In this document: positions 8,885 to 19,700 of the stretch, piece by piece | Layout: each line of letters begins with the position of its first letter | How positions within the stretch are numbered: the first letter of the stretch is position 1 | Source of the DNA: Aureococcus anophagefferens | Lineage: Eukaryota; Sar; Pelagophyceae; Pelagomonadales; Pelagomonadaceae | NCBI RefSeq assembly: GCF_000186865.1 | Contig: NW_008705567.1 | Location: 1,739,057 to 1,803,056 of the forward strand | Direction of reading: 5' to 3' | Length of the DNA: 64,000 bases | Program-made: the position numbers and the translations under genes | Notes under the pieces: generated by a model | Seen by the model: the letters and a program-made list of their open reading frames with translations, nothing else | Database searches by the model: none | What the model was told of the DNA's origin: nothing

Positions 8885-9949
8885 TTACCGCCAGAGCGCG
8901 TCGCTCTCCCCGCCCGCGAGGCGTCGCGCGAAGGCCTCGTCGGCCTCGTCGAGGTCGAGGCGCTCGGAGCGGCCGGAGGAGCGGCGCGGCGCCGGCGCGA
9001 GCGCCGGCGCGCGACCGGAGCTTCGGAGCTCCCGGCGGCCGGACGACGGGCCGAGCTCCTGGCGCGCGAAGCTCCGCGCGAGGTCCTCGTCGTCGTTCGC
9101 CGCGCGCCAGCCGCCGCGGAGCTGCGCGAGGTCCTCGTCGTCGTCCGCGCGGCCGCCGAGCGCCGGCCCGCCGCCGCCGCGCTCCGCGGCCGCGCGCCGC
9201 TGCATGATCTCGCGGACGGCGTTGCGGTCGCGCGCGGCCGCGGCGCGGTTCGCGTCGCCGCCGTAGGGCAGCGGCGCGTTGTCGCCGTAGGGCAGCGCGC
9301 CCTCGTGGACGTCCACATCGACGACGTGGCCGCGGCCGCCGTGGAGCACGTGGCCGCGGTTGAAGTAGTCGAAGGACTCGCCTCCCGAGACCGTCGTCCG
9401 CGTCATGGACTCCATGGACCCATTGGCGCGCTTGATCGTCGAGATCTGCGTGACCTTGCGCGCGCCGGGCCGGGCCGGCGGCGGCGCGCCGCGCCAGGGC
9501 GACTCGTTCCCAAAGAAGCGGTCGAACTGGGCCCGCGCGTCGTCGACGGTGAAGCCGCCGCCGCCGCGGGGCGCCGTCGCGTGGCGCGCGGCCCGCGCCT
9601 CGTCGAAGAAGTCGTCGCCGAAGCCGAAGCCGCCGCCGAAGCCGCTCTCGCCGAACGACGGGTCGAAGCCGGGCGCGGGCCGCGGCGCGAAGCCCTCGGC
9701 GCCGCCGCGGCTCGACCCGCGGCTCGAGGCGCCGCCGCCGGCGAGCGCCGCGTCGTAGTCTTTGCGCCTCGCCTCGTCGGAGAGCGTCGCGTAGGCCTCG
9801 CCGACGGCCTTGAAGGCGTCCTCCGTGTTCCGCCCGGGGTTCTTGTCCGGGTGCGTCTCCAGCGCCTTCTTCTTGTAGGCCTTGCGGATGTCCGCCGCCG
9901 TGGCGCGCTTCGTGAGGCCCAACACCTTGTAGAAGTCGGGGTCGCGCAT
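8885..9949 (-). CDS. DnaJ (Hsp40) J-domain co-chaperone, class B
   Basis: A 354-residue protein with an N-terminal J domain at residues 4-68 and the HPD motif at 33-35 (LETHPDKNPG), which stimulates Hsp70 ATPase. A Gly/Phe-rich linker follows (FGESGFGGGFGFGDDFF), so this is the type II or simplified class with no zinc-finger cysteines. The segment FDRFFGNESPWRG and the Ser/Thr stretch after VTQISTIKRANG resemble DNAJB2/B6-type proteins. Near the C-terminus LDEADEAFARRLAGGESDAL has the look of a ubiquitin-interacting-type helix. A cytosolic or nuclear location is likely because no leader is seen. Confidence 0.85.
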   Translation of the reverse strand: MRDPDFYKVLGLTKRATAADIRKAYKKKALETHPDKNPGRNTEDAFKAVGEAYATLSDEARRKDYDAALAGGGASSRGSSRGGAEGFAPRPAPGFDPSFGESGFGGGFGFGDDFFDEARAARHATAPRGGGGFTVDDARAQFDRFFGNESPWRGAPPPARPGARKVTQISTIKRANGSMESMTRTTVSGGESFDYFNRGHVLHGGRGHVVDVDVHEGALPYGDNAPLPYGGDANRAAAARDRNAVREIMQRRAAAERGGGGPALGGRADDDEDLAQLRGGWRAANDDEDLARSFARQELGPSSGRRELRSSGRAPALAPAPRRSSGRSERLDLDEADEAFARRLAGGESDALWR

Positions 9950-10100
9950 GGCTCACGACCGCCTTCCTAACGAATCGGGCAGCCTCTATCGTTCGACTTC
10001 GACGGGGTAAATCAGCTTAGCTTGGGGCAGCATGATGATCTGCACGATGGCGTGATCCGCCCCGCAGCAAGGATGGCGTGATCGGGACCGCGCGACGACG

Positions 10101-12614
10101 ATGGTGCTGTTCCGCTGGTTCCCGTCGCGCCGGACGAAGGACGCGACGAAAAGGCCGAGCATCCGCATGCCCGCGCCGTCGGACGCGCCGCACCACGGCC
10201 TCACGTCCAAGGCCCGGCTGCTGAGCGCGATCCTCGCGTCGCCGGCCTGCCGCGGCGAGCTGCACCACTACCTCGCCGGCGAGTTCGCGAGCGAGTCCGT
10301 CGAGTTCTGGGAGGCCGTGGAGACCTTCAAGACGCTCGCGGACGATCCGGCGCTCCACAGCACGGGCGAGGTCATCTTACAAAAATTCGTCGTCGCCGGC
10401 GCGCCGCTCCAGGTGAACATCTCGTCGGCGCTGCGCGACGCGACGAAAGCGCAGTTCGAGGACCTCGAGCGCGCCCTGTCCGCGCGGCGGCGCGAGGACC
10501 GCGAGGAGTCGGCCGGCGACGAGTCCTCGGGCGCGGACGAGTCCGACGGCGAGTACCCGCGCCTGAGCACCAAGGCCGCGCGGCTCCTGGGCGTGGCCGA
10601 ATCGGGCGCGGACCGGGACCGCGCCGTCGAGAGCCTGCGGACCGCGCGGCGGTCCTCGCGGTGGTCGCGCGCGCCGCCGCCGCCGGGCGAGAAGCCGAGC
10701 AGCCCGCGGAAGGCGCGGAGGCGCATCCCGACGGACGTCTTCGACGAGGCGCGGCGCGAGGTCGAGCGGAGCCTCGAGTGCGACGCGCTCGACCGCTTCC
10801 TCGCGTCCGCGCACGGAAGGTACGCGTTGTTGTCGCTCGACTCGCGCGACGGCGTCCTCGCGGAGGCGCCGGAGCTCCACGAGTACCGGCGGCGGCTCCA
10901 GCTCTGGCGGCCCTGCCGCGGCACACTCTATCTGGACGCACTGGCCCTGGAGCGGCCCCACCTGCACCTGGGCCGCAAGACGCGTTGTGTCGGCCTCGCG
11001 CGCGTCGTCGCCGTCGGCGCCGCGAGCGCGCACTCGAAAGACCACTGCCTCGAGCTCCGCCACCGGGGCGACCAGGGGACCCTGAAGCCGCTCCTCATCG
11101 CCTTCGGGTCCGCGGCGGAGCGCGCGACCTGGCGGCGCCTCCTCGAGCGCGCCGTCGGCGCCGCGCGCGCGCTCCCGGGCGGCGCGGCGAACCGCGGCGC
11201 CGCGTCGGCGAGCGTCGTCGCCGCCTGGGAGGGCGCCGTGCAGGCGCCGCCGTCGCCGACGGGCGGCGGCTTCGAGAACCCGTTCCCGGACGAGCCGGAC
11301 GCGCCGCGCGACGAGCCGAAACCCCCCGAAGCGACCGCGGCCGAGGCGCTCCTGCCGCCGGACGACGGCCTCGAGACGGCGCGCACACGCTGCGACCGGC
11401 TCTGCGCCGAGCTCCTCGGCGCGCTCCAGGCCGAGTGGTGCCGCGAGCTCGCCGCGCGCGTCGCCGCGGTTGGCGACGCGGCCGCGGCGCCCGAGGCCCC
11501 GCCGCGGCGGAGCTCGCGGCGGCCGTCGCTGTCCCAGACATCGGCGCCGGAGCTCGTGACCCTGGACCTCGGCCTCGGCGCGGCGCCGTCGGCCCTTCGA
11601 CTATTATCGGCCGCCAAGCACGCGGCCGCGGCCGCCGCGGCGCGCCACGCGATCGCGTCGCGGACGCTCGCCGACGGCGCGGGCGCCAAGGTGCGCCGCG
11701 GCTACCACGCCGTCGGCGCCGCCAACGAGCTCAAGCGCGTCCGCGCGTTCCGCGAGCTCGCGGAGGCGCTCCAGGAGGCCGCGGACGACGGCGCGGCCGC
11801 GCGCGCGCGATGGCGGCGCGTGCGCGACCGCCTCGGCGACGTCGTCGCGCTCGGCGGCGCGAGACCCCGGAGCCCGACGCCGCGGCGCTCGACGCTCGTG
11901 CCGGACGCGGGGTACCTGGGCCTGACCTGCGGCCTCGTGTCCGAGTCGACGCTGGACATCGCGGGCTCGTTCCTCGACAGCCTGACCTCGGGCACCTTCT
12001 CCGGGCCCGCGGACCTCCCGGACGAGCGGCCCGCGCCGCCCGACGCCGCCGCGCGGCGCGAACGGGCCCTGCGGGACGCGCTGCGGCGCGCGGAGCGGCG
12101 CGCGGCGCCGGACGCGGCCGCGGCGGCGCGCGCGCGCAGGCTCGGCGCGGCCCTCGCCGCGCGGCGCGCGCCGGCCTGCGTCGTCTGCGCCGGGGGCGTG
12201 CTCAAGGACGGCGCGGCGACGCCGCCGCGGATCTGCCTCGTCGCGCCGCGCGGGTCGTCGGCGTTGTCCTGGGTCCACGGCGACTGCGCGGCCTGCGCCG
12301 CGTGCGGCGCGACGGATCTGGCGCTGCCCGGCGGCCCGCCGGGGACCTCGTCCCTCGAGCTGCGGGCCGACGCCGCGGGGCGCCTGCTCTGCGCGGCCTG
12401 CGCGCGGCCGCCGTCGAGCGCGCGGCGCCGGTCGTCGAGCTTGCTCCGCGCGACCGCGAGCATGGACGACGCGCCGCCCCTGCGCTTCTCGAGCACGCTC
12501 GCGCCCCTCGTCGACCGCTCCGGCGACGACACGCCGCGGATCGACTCGGACACGGACTCGGACTCGGACCAGGACGCGATCTTCCATTCCCCGCGGTCGC
12601 ATAGAACTCGTTGA
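10101..12614 (+). CDS. RGS-domain regulator with PH-like and LIM-like modules
   Basis: An 837-residue protein. An RGS domain starts near residue 37 (LLSAILASPACRGELHHYL, SVEFWEAVETFKTL, ILQKFVVAGAPLQVNIS). After an insertion of roughly 90 charged/Pro-rich residues it resumes near 210 with the terminal helix (DVFDEARREVERSLECDAL). RGS domains accelerate GTP hydrolysis on G-alpha subunits. Residues 270-355 look like a PH domain (CRGTLYLDALALE to TWRRLLERAVGAA). Near residues 690-775 four Cys/His clusters (CVVCAG, HGDCAACAACG, LLCAACARPP) resemble a LIM-type zinc finger. The C-terminus is Ser/Asp-rich. The combination suggests a membrane-recruited G-protein regulator. No intron is needed. Confidence 0.72.
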   Translation: MVLFRWFPSRRTKDATKRPSIRMPAPSDAPHHGLTSKARLLSAILASPACRGELHHYLAGEFASESVEFWEAVETFKTLADDPALHSTGEVILQKFVVAGAPLQVNISSALRDATKAQFEDLERALSARRREDREESAGDESSGADESDGEYPRLSTKAARLLGVAESGADRDRAVESLRTARRSSRWSRAPPPPGEKPSSPRKARRRIPTDVFDEARREVERSLECDALDRFLASAHGRYALLSLDSRDGVLAEAPELHEYRRRLQLWRPCRGTLYLDALALERPHLHLGRKTRCVGLARVVAVGAASAHSKDHCLELRHRGDQGTLKPLLIAFGSAAERATWRRLLERAVGAARALPGGAANRGAASASVVAAWEGAVQAPPSPTGGGFENPFPDEPDAPRDEPKPPEATAAEALLPPDDGLETARTRCDRLCAELLGALQAEWCRELAARVAAVGDAAAAPEAPPRRSSRRPSLSQTSAPELVTLDLGLGAAPSALRLLSAAKHAAAAAAARHAIASRTLADGAGAKVRRGYHAVGAANELKRVRAFRELAEALQEAADDGAAARARWRRVRDRLGDVVALGGARPRSPTPRRSTLVPDAGYLGLTCGLVSESTLDIAGSFLDSLTSGTFSGPADLPDERPAPPDAAARRERALRDALRRAERRAAPDAAAAARARRLGAALAARRAPACVVCAGGVLKDGAATPPRICLVAPRGSSALSWVHGDCAACAACGATDLALPGGPPGTSSLELRADAAGRLLCAACARPPSSARRRSSSLLRATASMDDAPPLRFSSTLAPLVDRSGDDTPRIDSDTDSDSDQDAIFHSPRSHRTR

Positions 12615-12656
12615 GGTTTATAGTTGCATGTTCAAACTGCCGGTTGACTGTCGAGC

Positions 12657-14076
12657 ATGGGCAGCAGCGTCGCCATCATGTGGCTGCGCCTCGCCGTCGT
12701 CGCGGCGTCGCTCGCGCGCGTCGCCGCGGCGGCGCCGGTGCGCGACCACTGCTTCCTCGACGAGGTGAACCGGACGATCCGCGTCGCCAAGGACTTCATG
12801 TGAGCACGCCCGCTGTTTTGCTCATCCATCACTCACACGCATCCTCCGTAGGGACTGGGGCGGCAGCGACCGGCTCTTCAGCCGCTGGTGGATGGACCAC
12901 GTCGCGGACTACAAGCTCGACCGCGAGTTCTGCCCGGACCAGGACTTCCTGAAATGCCTCGAGGGCAAGTGGCGGTCGGGCCCGGGCGAGGTCACGGTGC
13001 TCCAGGCCGGCGGCGACGGCATCTGCAAGATGGCGCGGCTGCTCGCGGACGCGCCGCACCCCTACATCTACATCACGCCGGCGGAGAACTGGGGCGCCGT
13101 GAGCAGCCAGAGCTTCAACCGGACGGCGAACTGGAACTACTGGACGGACCCGCGCCAGTGCCTCGAGGAGCGCGACCGCGGCGTCATGACCGCGAGCAGC
13201 CCGGACTATCTGTACGCCATCAAAGACATCGACCCGCGGCGGTCCCGCTTCGTGCGGGACTGGCTCGAGACGACGGAGCTGCGCATGATCTTCACGACGC
13301 AGCACCAGCGCGACGTGCGCCACCCGAAGATCGTGTCCTTCCCGCTGGGCATCCGCCGCGGCAACATCCCCATGCTCCTCACGCTCATCATGGGCGCCGT
13401 GCGGCCGCCGCGGACGCGCCTGCTGTTGATCAACAACAGCGGCTGGAAGTTCCGGAGCGGCATCAACGACCGCGTCGCGCGCAACTTCGACCCGCCGCTG
13501 GAGAATTTGTACTGCACGAAGAAGCACTGCGCCATCGCCGAGGGCGCCACCTTCGACGGCAAGCCCATCGACGAGGGCGACTACCGCCGCTTGATGAACA
13601 ACCCGCCGGACCTCGCCGCGTTCTACCGATTCTCGCCGTACGGCCAGATCGCGACGTCCAAGTTCGTGCTCTGCCCGCCGGGCCTCGGCGCGGACAGCTA
13701 CCGCATCTGGGAGGTCATCTACCTCGGCGCGATCCCCGTCATCGAGCGCACGAACGGCGCCTGGGACGACATCTTCGTCGACATGCCCGTGCTGCTCGTC
13801 GACGACTTCGCCGAGGTCGACGCGCCCTTTCTGCATGCGGCCTACGACCGCATCCTGAAGCGCTGCGGCGCCTACGACTCGCGCAAGCTCACGAAGTCCT
13901 ACTGGCTCAACTTCATCCGCCGCCAGGGCACGACGAAGCTCGGGCCGGGCCACCGGGCCCACCCCGTCGCGCCGCGCGACGCGAACCCGTTCCCGCCGGA
14001 CCTGAGGCACAACATCCCCGAGTTCCTCGCGCGCCGGCTCCCCCGGCACCTCGCGCCGCCGCCGAAGAAACGTTAA
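12657..14076 (+). CDS. Exostosin-like (GT47-type) glycosyltransferase
   Basis: A two-exon gene: exon 1 is 12657-12799, a 52-nt GT-AG intron is 12800-12851 (donor GTGAGC), and exon 2 is 12852-14076, giving 455 residues. Exon 1 supplies a hydrophobic signal or anchor (IMWLRLAVVAASLARVAAA), consistent with the ER/Golgi lumen. The exostosin signature is near the end: SKFVLCPPGLGADSYRIWE followed by VIYLGAIPVIERTNGAW, the conserved nucleotide-sugar-binding portion of GT47 enzymes. The protein likely adds sugars to surface or secreted glycans; donor and acceptor are unknown. It ends 7 nt from the stop of the convergent gene. Confidence 0.78.
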
Positions 14077-14083
14077 TAGGACC

Positions 14084-15583
14084 CTACCGCACCCACTGGT
14101 CTCTGTGGAAGCTGCAGTCGTTGCAGCAGGCCTCGCCGACGCCGGCGTAGGGCAGCAGGCAGCCGTTGCACCAGACTGCGCCGCACTCCCGCCAGCCTTT
14201 ATCTCCGCTGCATGTGTCGTGGCACGATGGACAGCAGATCGTATTGCAGTAGAAGCACATTGCGAGCTTCTTCTGGTCCAAGATCTTGCCGCAGCAGGCG
14301 GGGTTGATCGTATCCTCGTCCTGGAAGTAGCCGCAGCGCGAGCTCGCGATCGCGGCGCAGGAGGCCTCGTGACGCTCGGCGTGCTCCCCGCAGATGGGCA
14401 CGTGGCAGCGGTGGCACGGTTCCACGTTGCAGCCGCAAGTCATGTCTCGCGACGGGCAACCGTCGACGGCGCAGCGCCGCCGCTGGGGCACGCGCCGCGG
14501 GTCGTAGCGGGCGCGGCAGTCCGACACCGCGCAGAGCCCGAGCGCATCGTCGCCGCCGCCGCTCCCGTGGAGCTTGAGGATGGAATTGCATCGGAGATGG
14601 TCATCGTAGAGGTCGTCGCGCTTCCGCTTGCGGTCGGCGGCGAGCTTCGATTTGGCCGAAGCGTACTCGGCCTGGATCCGGTCGCGCTCGCCGTCGGCGC
14701 GGGCCATGAGTGCCGTTTGTTTCGCTGCGAGCCTGCGCACGGCCTCTTGGAGCAATGCCTCGGCGTCGCTCGCGGCCGAGGCCTCCTCGGAATTCGCGAG
14801 GTCGTCGCGCGCGCGCTCGTAGACCTCCGCCACGCGCGCGGCGTGCGACTCGCGGCACTCCACGGCGTCAGCGTCCGCGTCCTCCTCCAAGGCCATCGAG
14901 TCGAACCGCATCTTCTCCGCAGCGGCTGCGCCCGAGATCGCGAACAGCGTCTTTGGCTCGGCCCCCGCGGCGAACGGCGCCGGCGCCGGCGCCGTCGTCG
15001 GCTCTCCCGTCACGAGAAGAGACATTTTGTCATATCCGATGTACTCGATCACCTCGCCCGCCGGTGCCCAGATCGCGGGCGTGGACCAGCCATATTTTGT
15101 ATTGGCGCTGTCGTCGCACGCCCACACGCGACCGCTCGTCGTGTGGAAGCGGATGACGGTGGTGTAACGGGGCCGATGGTTGTGGCGCTTGTAGTCGATC
15201 GACACGATGCCCTCGCCCGCCTCGAGCGAAAAGCTCACGACGCGCGTGCCGCGCGTCTCGCCGACGGCCCGCTCGGAGCCGTCGCTCGAAATGAAGGTGA
15301 GACCGAGCACCTTGGGTCTGTAGCCGTAACTCAAGTGCACGTCGACGCCGCGCAGCCGCGCGTCGGCGCCGGGAGGCAGCGGCTCGTAGGCGTCGTCGCC
15401 GCGGCCGAGGCACGAACCCGCTCCTTGCTCCTCCGATTCCTGCGACTCATCGTCATCGCTCGAGGCATCCTCGTGCTCCGCGATCTTGTTTCCACCTGCT
15501 TCCTCCTCCCAGTCCAGCTCGCCGTCGATCGCACCCACATGGCGGTCGACGACGCCGCCTGAATGACTGCGCATCGATGTCAC
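14084..15583 (-). CDS. Zinc-rich protein with jacalin-like segment and coiled coil
   Basis: A 499-residue protein in three parts. The first is an acidic N-terminus, then about residues 60-195 with the strand-and-glycine pattern of a beta-prism/jacalin-type fold (GVDVHLSYGYRPKVLGLTFI, SLEAGEGIVSIDY, VIRFHTTSGRVWACDD); this assignment is tentative. The middle (about 225-330) is a charged helix likely to coil (VAEVYERARDDLANSEEAS, LAAKQTALMARADGERDR). The C-terminal 150 residues carry about 25 cysteines plus histidines in paired arrangements (CHRCHVPICGEHAERH, CFYCNTICCPSCHDTC), a multi-zinc-binding region reminiscent of B-box/RING-like fingers but matching no single pattern exactly. The architecture recalls coiled-coil ubiquitin-ligase scaffolds; function is unproven. 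Confidence 0.6.
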   Translation of the reverse strand: MTSMRSHSGGVVDRHVGAIDGELDWEEEAGGNKIAEHEDASSDDDESQESEEQGAGSCLGRGDDAYEPLPPGADARLRGVDVHLSYGYRPKVLGLTFISSDGSERAVGETRGTRVVSFSLEAGEGIVSIDYKRHNHRPRYTTVIRFHTTSGRVWACDDSANTKYGWSTPAIWAPAGEVIEYIGYDKMSLLVTGEPTTAPAPAPFAAGAEPKTLFAISGAAAAEKMRFDSMALEEDADADAVECRESHAARVAEVYERARDDLANSEEASAASDAEALLQEAVRRLAAKQTALMARADGERDRIQAEYASAKSKLAADRKRKRDDLYDDHLRCNSILKLHGSGGGDDALGLCAVSDCRARYDPRRVPQRRRCAVDGCPSRDMTCGCNVEPCHRCHVPICGEHAERHEASCAAIASSRCGYFQDEDTINPACCGKILDQKKLAMCFYCNTICCPSCHDTCSGDKGWRECGAVWCNGCLLPYAGVGEACCNDCSFHRDQWVR

Positions 15584-15848
15584 GCCGGCAGCGCAAGTGT
15601 TTGCAGTAGAAGTCTGGCGTCGCGACGCGCGGTGTGCCGCCTCTAAGACTAGAGCGGCTGCTGGGCCATCATGATCATCTTGATTTCAGCACGGCCAAGC
15701 AAGCTGCCGGTCGGCCACGACCTGGGCTCTAGACCTGGGCCACGAGGACGCGCTGCGCGACGCGCTCGCGCACCGTCTAGGTCGCTCTCCCCCGCGCGAA
15801 GCTCGGCGGCTCGGCACATGAGCGGCGCACGTGGTTCGGGACATTCTA

Positions 15849-16676
15849 TCAGTTCGGCGTAAAGAGCGCGCGGAACGCGGTCCCCGGCGCCGTCGACGTC
15901 TCGCCCTTGCCCGCGAGGACGCAGCGCTCGCGCTCCGTCGGCACGGCGAGGGGCGACGCCTCGAGCCAGCCGGCGGCGTTCCAGGGCCCGACCTCGACGA
16001 GCGTCGCGTCGCCGCGGAACTCGTCGCGCATCGCCGTCGCCGCCTCGAGCACGTCGCTCACGAGGTAGGCCGACGGCGAAACGAAGGTCGACGCGGCCAG
16101 GGCCGCGGCGATGGTCGCGCGGAGCTCGGGCGTCACGACGCGCCGCTTGTGGTGCTTCTTCTTGAAGTGCGGGTCCGGGAACTGGACGCAGACCCGTTCG
16201 AGCGGCGCGCCGGCGGCCGCCGCGTCGGCCAGGATGCGCGCGAGGTCCACGTTCGCGTTGCACTGGAGGAAGTGGGCGTTCCCGACGTCGGCCTTGGCGA
16301 GGCGGCCCACGGCGACGTCGTGCGCCGCGGGCCGGATCTCCAGGCCGAGCCAATTCCGGCCGCCGTCGTCCGCCGCGCTCTCGACGACCCAGCCGCCGAG
16401 CGCGGACCCGACGTCGACGATCAGGGGCTTGCCCGGGTCCGCGAAGGCGGCCGCGAACCAGTCGTCGGCGAGCACCGCGGGCTGCACCTGCTTGGACGCG
16501 AGCGGGTTGATGTGCTGGCGGATGCGCTTCACGCGCTTCCGCTTCGGCGCCGGCGCGTCCTGGACGTTCGCGGTGCTCAGGAGCCGCACGAGGCCCCGGC
16601 GCTGCGGCGCGACGAGGCGCTGCGGCGCGAGGGCTGCTGTTGTTCGCAGGGCCGCGAGCAGAAGCACCATAGACAT
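15849..16676 (-). CDS. trmB: tRNA (guanine-N7)-methyltransferase, organellar-type
   Basis: A 275-residue TrmB/METTL1-family methyltransferase that forms m7G (normally at tRNA position 46) from SAM. The SAM-binding motif is LIVDVGSALGGW near residues 85-96. The family hallmark FPDPHFKKKHHKRRVV is at 166-181, followed by TPELRATIAAAL. The first 45 residues (hydrophobic MSMVLLLAALRTTAALAPQ, then Arg-rich) look like a plastid or mitochondrial leader, and the bacterial-type motif suggests organelle tRNAs as substrates. The bacterial DVGSGxG is here DVGSALGG. The 265 nt between this gene's stop and the convergent-side neighbour show no gene. Confidence 0.87.
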   Translation of the reverse strand: MSMVLLLAALRTTAALAPQRLVAPQRRGLVRLLSTANVQDAPAPKRKRVKRIRQHINPLASKQVQPAVLADDWFAAAFADPGKPLIVDVGSALGGWVVESAADDGGRNWLGLEIRPAAHDVAVGRLAKADVGNAHFLQCNANVDLARILADAAAAGAPLERVCVQFPDPHFKKKHHKRRVVTPELRATIAAALAASTFVSPSAYLVSDVLEAATAMRDEFRGDATLVEVGPWNAAGWLEASPLAVPTERERCVLAGKGETSTAPGTAFRALFTPN

Positions 16677-16798
16677 CGGCTCTTCGCCACTGCAACACTG
16701 GGCAATCAGTGGTCAAGAAGCCATCATTTACCCGTGATCGTTTCGTCTCGCGGCTGAAGCCACGATGGCCAGCCCGTGATTGCAAAAAACACCCGTAC

Positions 16799-19700
16799 AT
16801 GGCGTCCGAGGCGAACCTCGAGCAGGCGCGCGCGTCGCTGCGCGCCCTGAGCATCAACGCCGAGAACGACGACGACGACGCGCCCGTGCTCGACGAGGGC
16901 GCCGACGAGGACGCCGTCGAGGACCGCGAGCTCATGGACTTTGACGACGAGGAGGACGGCGGCTTCGTGAGCGAGATCATGATGAGCCTCGACACGGAGA
17001 AGGTCAAGGCGCTGCGCACGGAGTTCAGCCGCCGCGTCGACGGCCTGGAGCTGCCCGAGTTCTGCCACGTGATGAAGAGCTGCCTGCTCAACATGCCCGG
17101 CGAAGGCGCGGACGGTGACCCCCACGGCGCGGCGCCCGAGGGCGACAACTCGAAACTCAAATCCATGGGCGACGCGCGGCTCGTGGCCCACTTCTGCGAG
17201 CTCTTCGAGCAGGTCGACGTCAACGGCAACGGGTCCCTGGACTGGGACGAGTTCACGAGCCACATCGTCGAGATGGTCATGGCGACGCACGACCACAAGC
17301 CCGACATCATCCAGAACTACACGCCGGGCATCGTCAAGGAGGTGAGCAAGCGGCGCACGTCCTACATCAAGGAGCTCTACTACTTCGAGGCGAACGACGC
17401 GATCGTGACCTTCGACGTCGACTCCCCGGAGTTCCGCGTCTTCTCGCCGCGCCTCGAGGCGCGCATGACCGTGGCGCGGCCCGAGGGGCAGGTCGTCTGC
17501 CTCGACTACATGCCCGTGACGTCCCAGTACGTCGTGTCGACGTCGGACCTCATGCTGTCGATCTACGACGAGTTCTCGGGCGTCTTGGTGAAGTCCTTCC
17601 GGACGCAGAACCTCCAGGTCTGCGTCGTCTGGGTCGACTCGCACCGCATCTTGTACACGGCGGAGTCGTCGGGCACGATCCGCGCCTGGGACGTCGAGGA
17701 CATGGAGGAGCGGTTCTCGATGATCGCGCCGCCGCCGGCGTTCGCGGGCGGCGGCGACAACCGCTCCTCCGTCGCGGAGTCCGGCGACGACGGCGACGGC
17801 ACGCGCGGCGACCGGCCGCCGCGCGGGTCGCCGGAGGCGCTCGCCGCGAGCTCGACGGCCGTCGAGTTCAGCCACAGCCGCATCATCCTCACGATGCTGA
17901 ATCTGGGCGGCCTCGAGATGCTCGCGACGGCGTCCATGGACTGCATGATCTCGCTGTGGGACCTGCAGACGGGCAAGCACAAGCGGTCCCTGGAGGGCCA
18001 CAGCAAGGGCGTTTGTTGTTTATCGTACTCGCCCGAGTACCGGTTCCTGGTCTCCGGCGGCTTCGACTTCGACGTCATCGTCTGGAACCCCTACGTCGAG
18101 CACCTCATCTTACGTTTGCCGGGCCACACGAACTCGATCTGCGGCGTCGAGATCGTCGCCGACTCGCCGCAGCTCGTCACGGCGGACGTCGACGGCGTCA
18201 TCCGGGTCTGGGACGTGCGCAACTTTGCGTGCGTGCAGACCTTCACCGTGGAGGACCGCTGGAAGGCGGGCATCTCGCGCTTCGTCTCCGTCTACCCGCG
18301 CAAGGAGCTCCTAGCCGTCGGCCGGGCCATCCACACGTTCCAGTACCAGCACCTCGACAACCCGGAGCTCACGGACGACACGCCGGTGTTCGCCGCGCTC
18401 TACAACTCGACGACGACGACCCTGCTGACGGCGAGCGTCAAGCACGTGCGCATCTGGGACGCGCGCAACGGCCACCTCATGCGCGTCTACCGCGACCTGA
18501 GCGGCGGCGACGACGAGCTCACGGCCGTCGCCTTCGACGGCGACCAGCGGAAGCTCTTCGTCGGCGACCACAGCGGCCACGCCCTGTCCTACAACTACCT
18601 CAACGGCGCCTTCATGGCCAACTTCGAGGGCGAGGACGGGAGCGACGACGAGCGCGGCGACCGCGGCGACCGGCCGCCGCCGCCGCCGCGGCCGACGACG
18701 GAGGATTTAGATATTGGCGAGGGCGACGAGGTCGCGCACCTGTCCCAGTTCACGCGCCGGGCCCACTTCGCCGAGGTCTCCAAGGTCTGCTACGCCAAGG
18801 AGCACAACGTCGTCATCACCGCGTCCTGGGACCGGTCCGTCCACGTCTACGACGACACGGAGGAGGGCGACTCCGTGCTCCTGCGGCGCATGACGGGCGG
18901 CCACGACGCCGACATCACGGCGCTGTGCTTCTCCCACAACCTGAGCTTGATCGCGACGGGCGGCAGCAACGGCACCGTCGTCATCTGGGACTTTGAGTTC
19001 GGCCGGCTGCTCGGGAAATGCGACAAGATCATCTCCGCGATCACGAACCTGGCCTTCGTCGACCCGTACCCCGCTTTACTGAGCAGCGACGGCTCCGGCA
19101 CGTTCCACCTGTGGGCCGTGCCGCCGAGCGACGACCGGTTCCGGTGCCTGGCCGCGTGGAACACGGACCGCGCGCCGGGCGCGGCGCCCAAGGCCGCCGA
19201 GGCCGACGACGACGACGACGAGAAGAAGCAGGACGGCGACGAGAGCGACGGCGACGACGCGCCGGCGACGTCGTCGTCCGTGCTCTGCTTCGCGCTCGCG
19301 ACCGTCGGCAAGGACCCGGGCTCGCCGGGCCGCGCGGCGCGCGCGGACTTCGACGACCCGGGCGGCCCCGGCGGCGGCGCCGCGCGGGTGCTCATCGTGT
19401 CCGGCGACGACAAGGGGTCCATCACGCTCTGGGACATCGCGCCGCTGCTGAAGAATTTGTGCGACGGGGAGGCGCAGCGACCTGACGCTCGACGACGAAG
19501 ACGTCGCGAAGCGCGTGCGGCTCCCGCCCGTCGGCGGCGCGCCCTACGAGCCGCCGTCCGAGGCGCTCGGCGGGCTCCGCGCGCCCGCGGCGCGGCCGTC
19601 GGCGCTCGAGGCCATGGCCGCGCGCCTCGAGAGCCAGCGGCGCCTCGAGGACGACCTGGTCCGGGCGTCGCTGCGCTTCGCCAACTCCTACGACCTCCAG

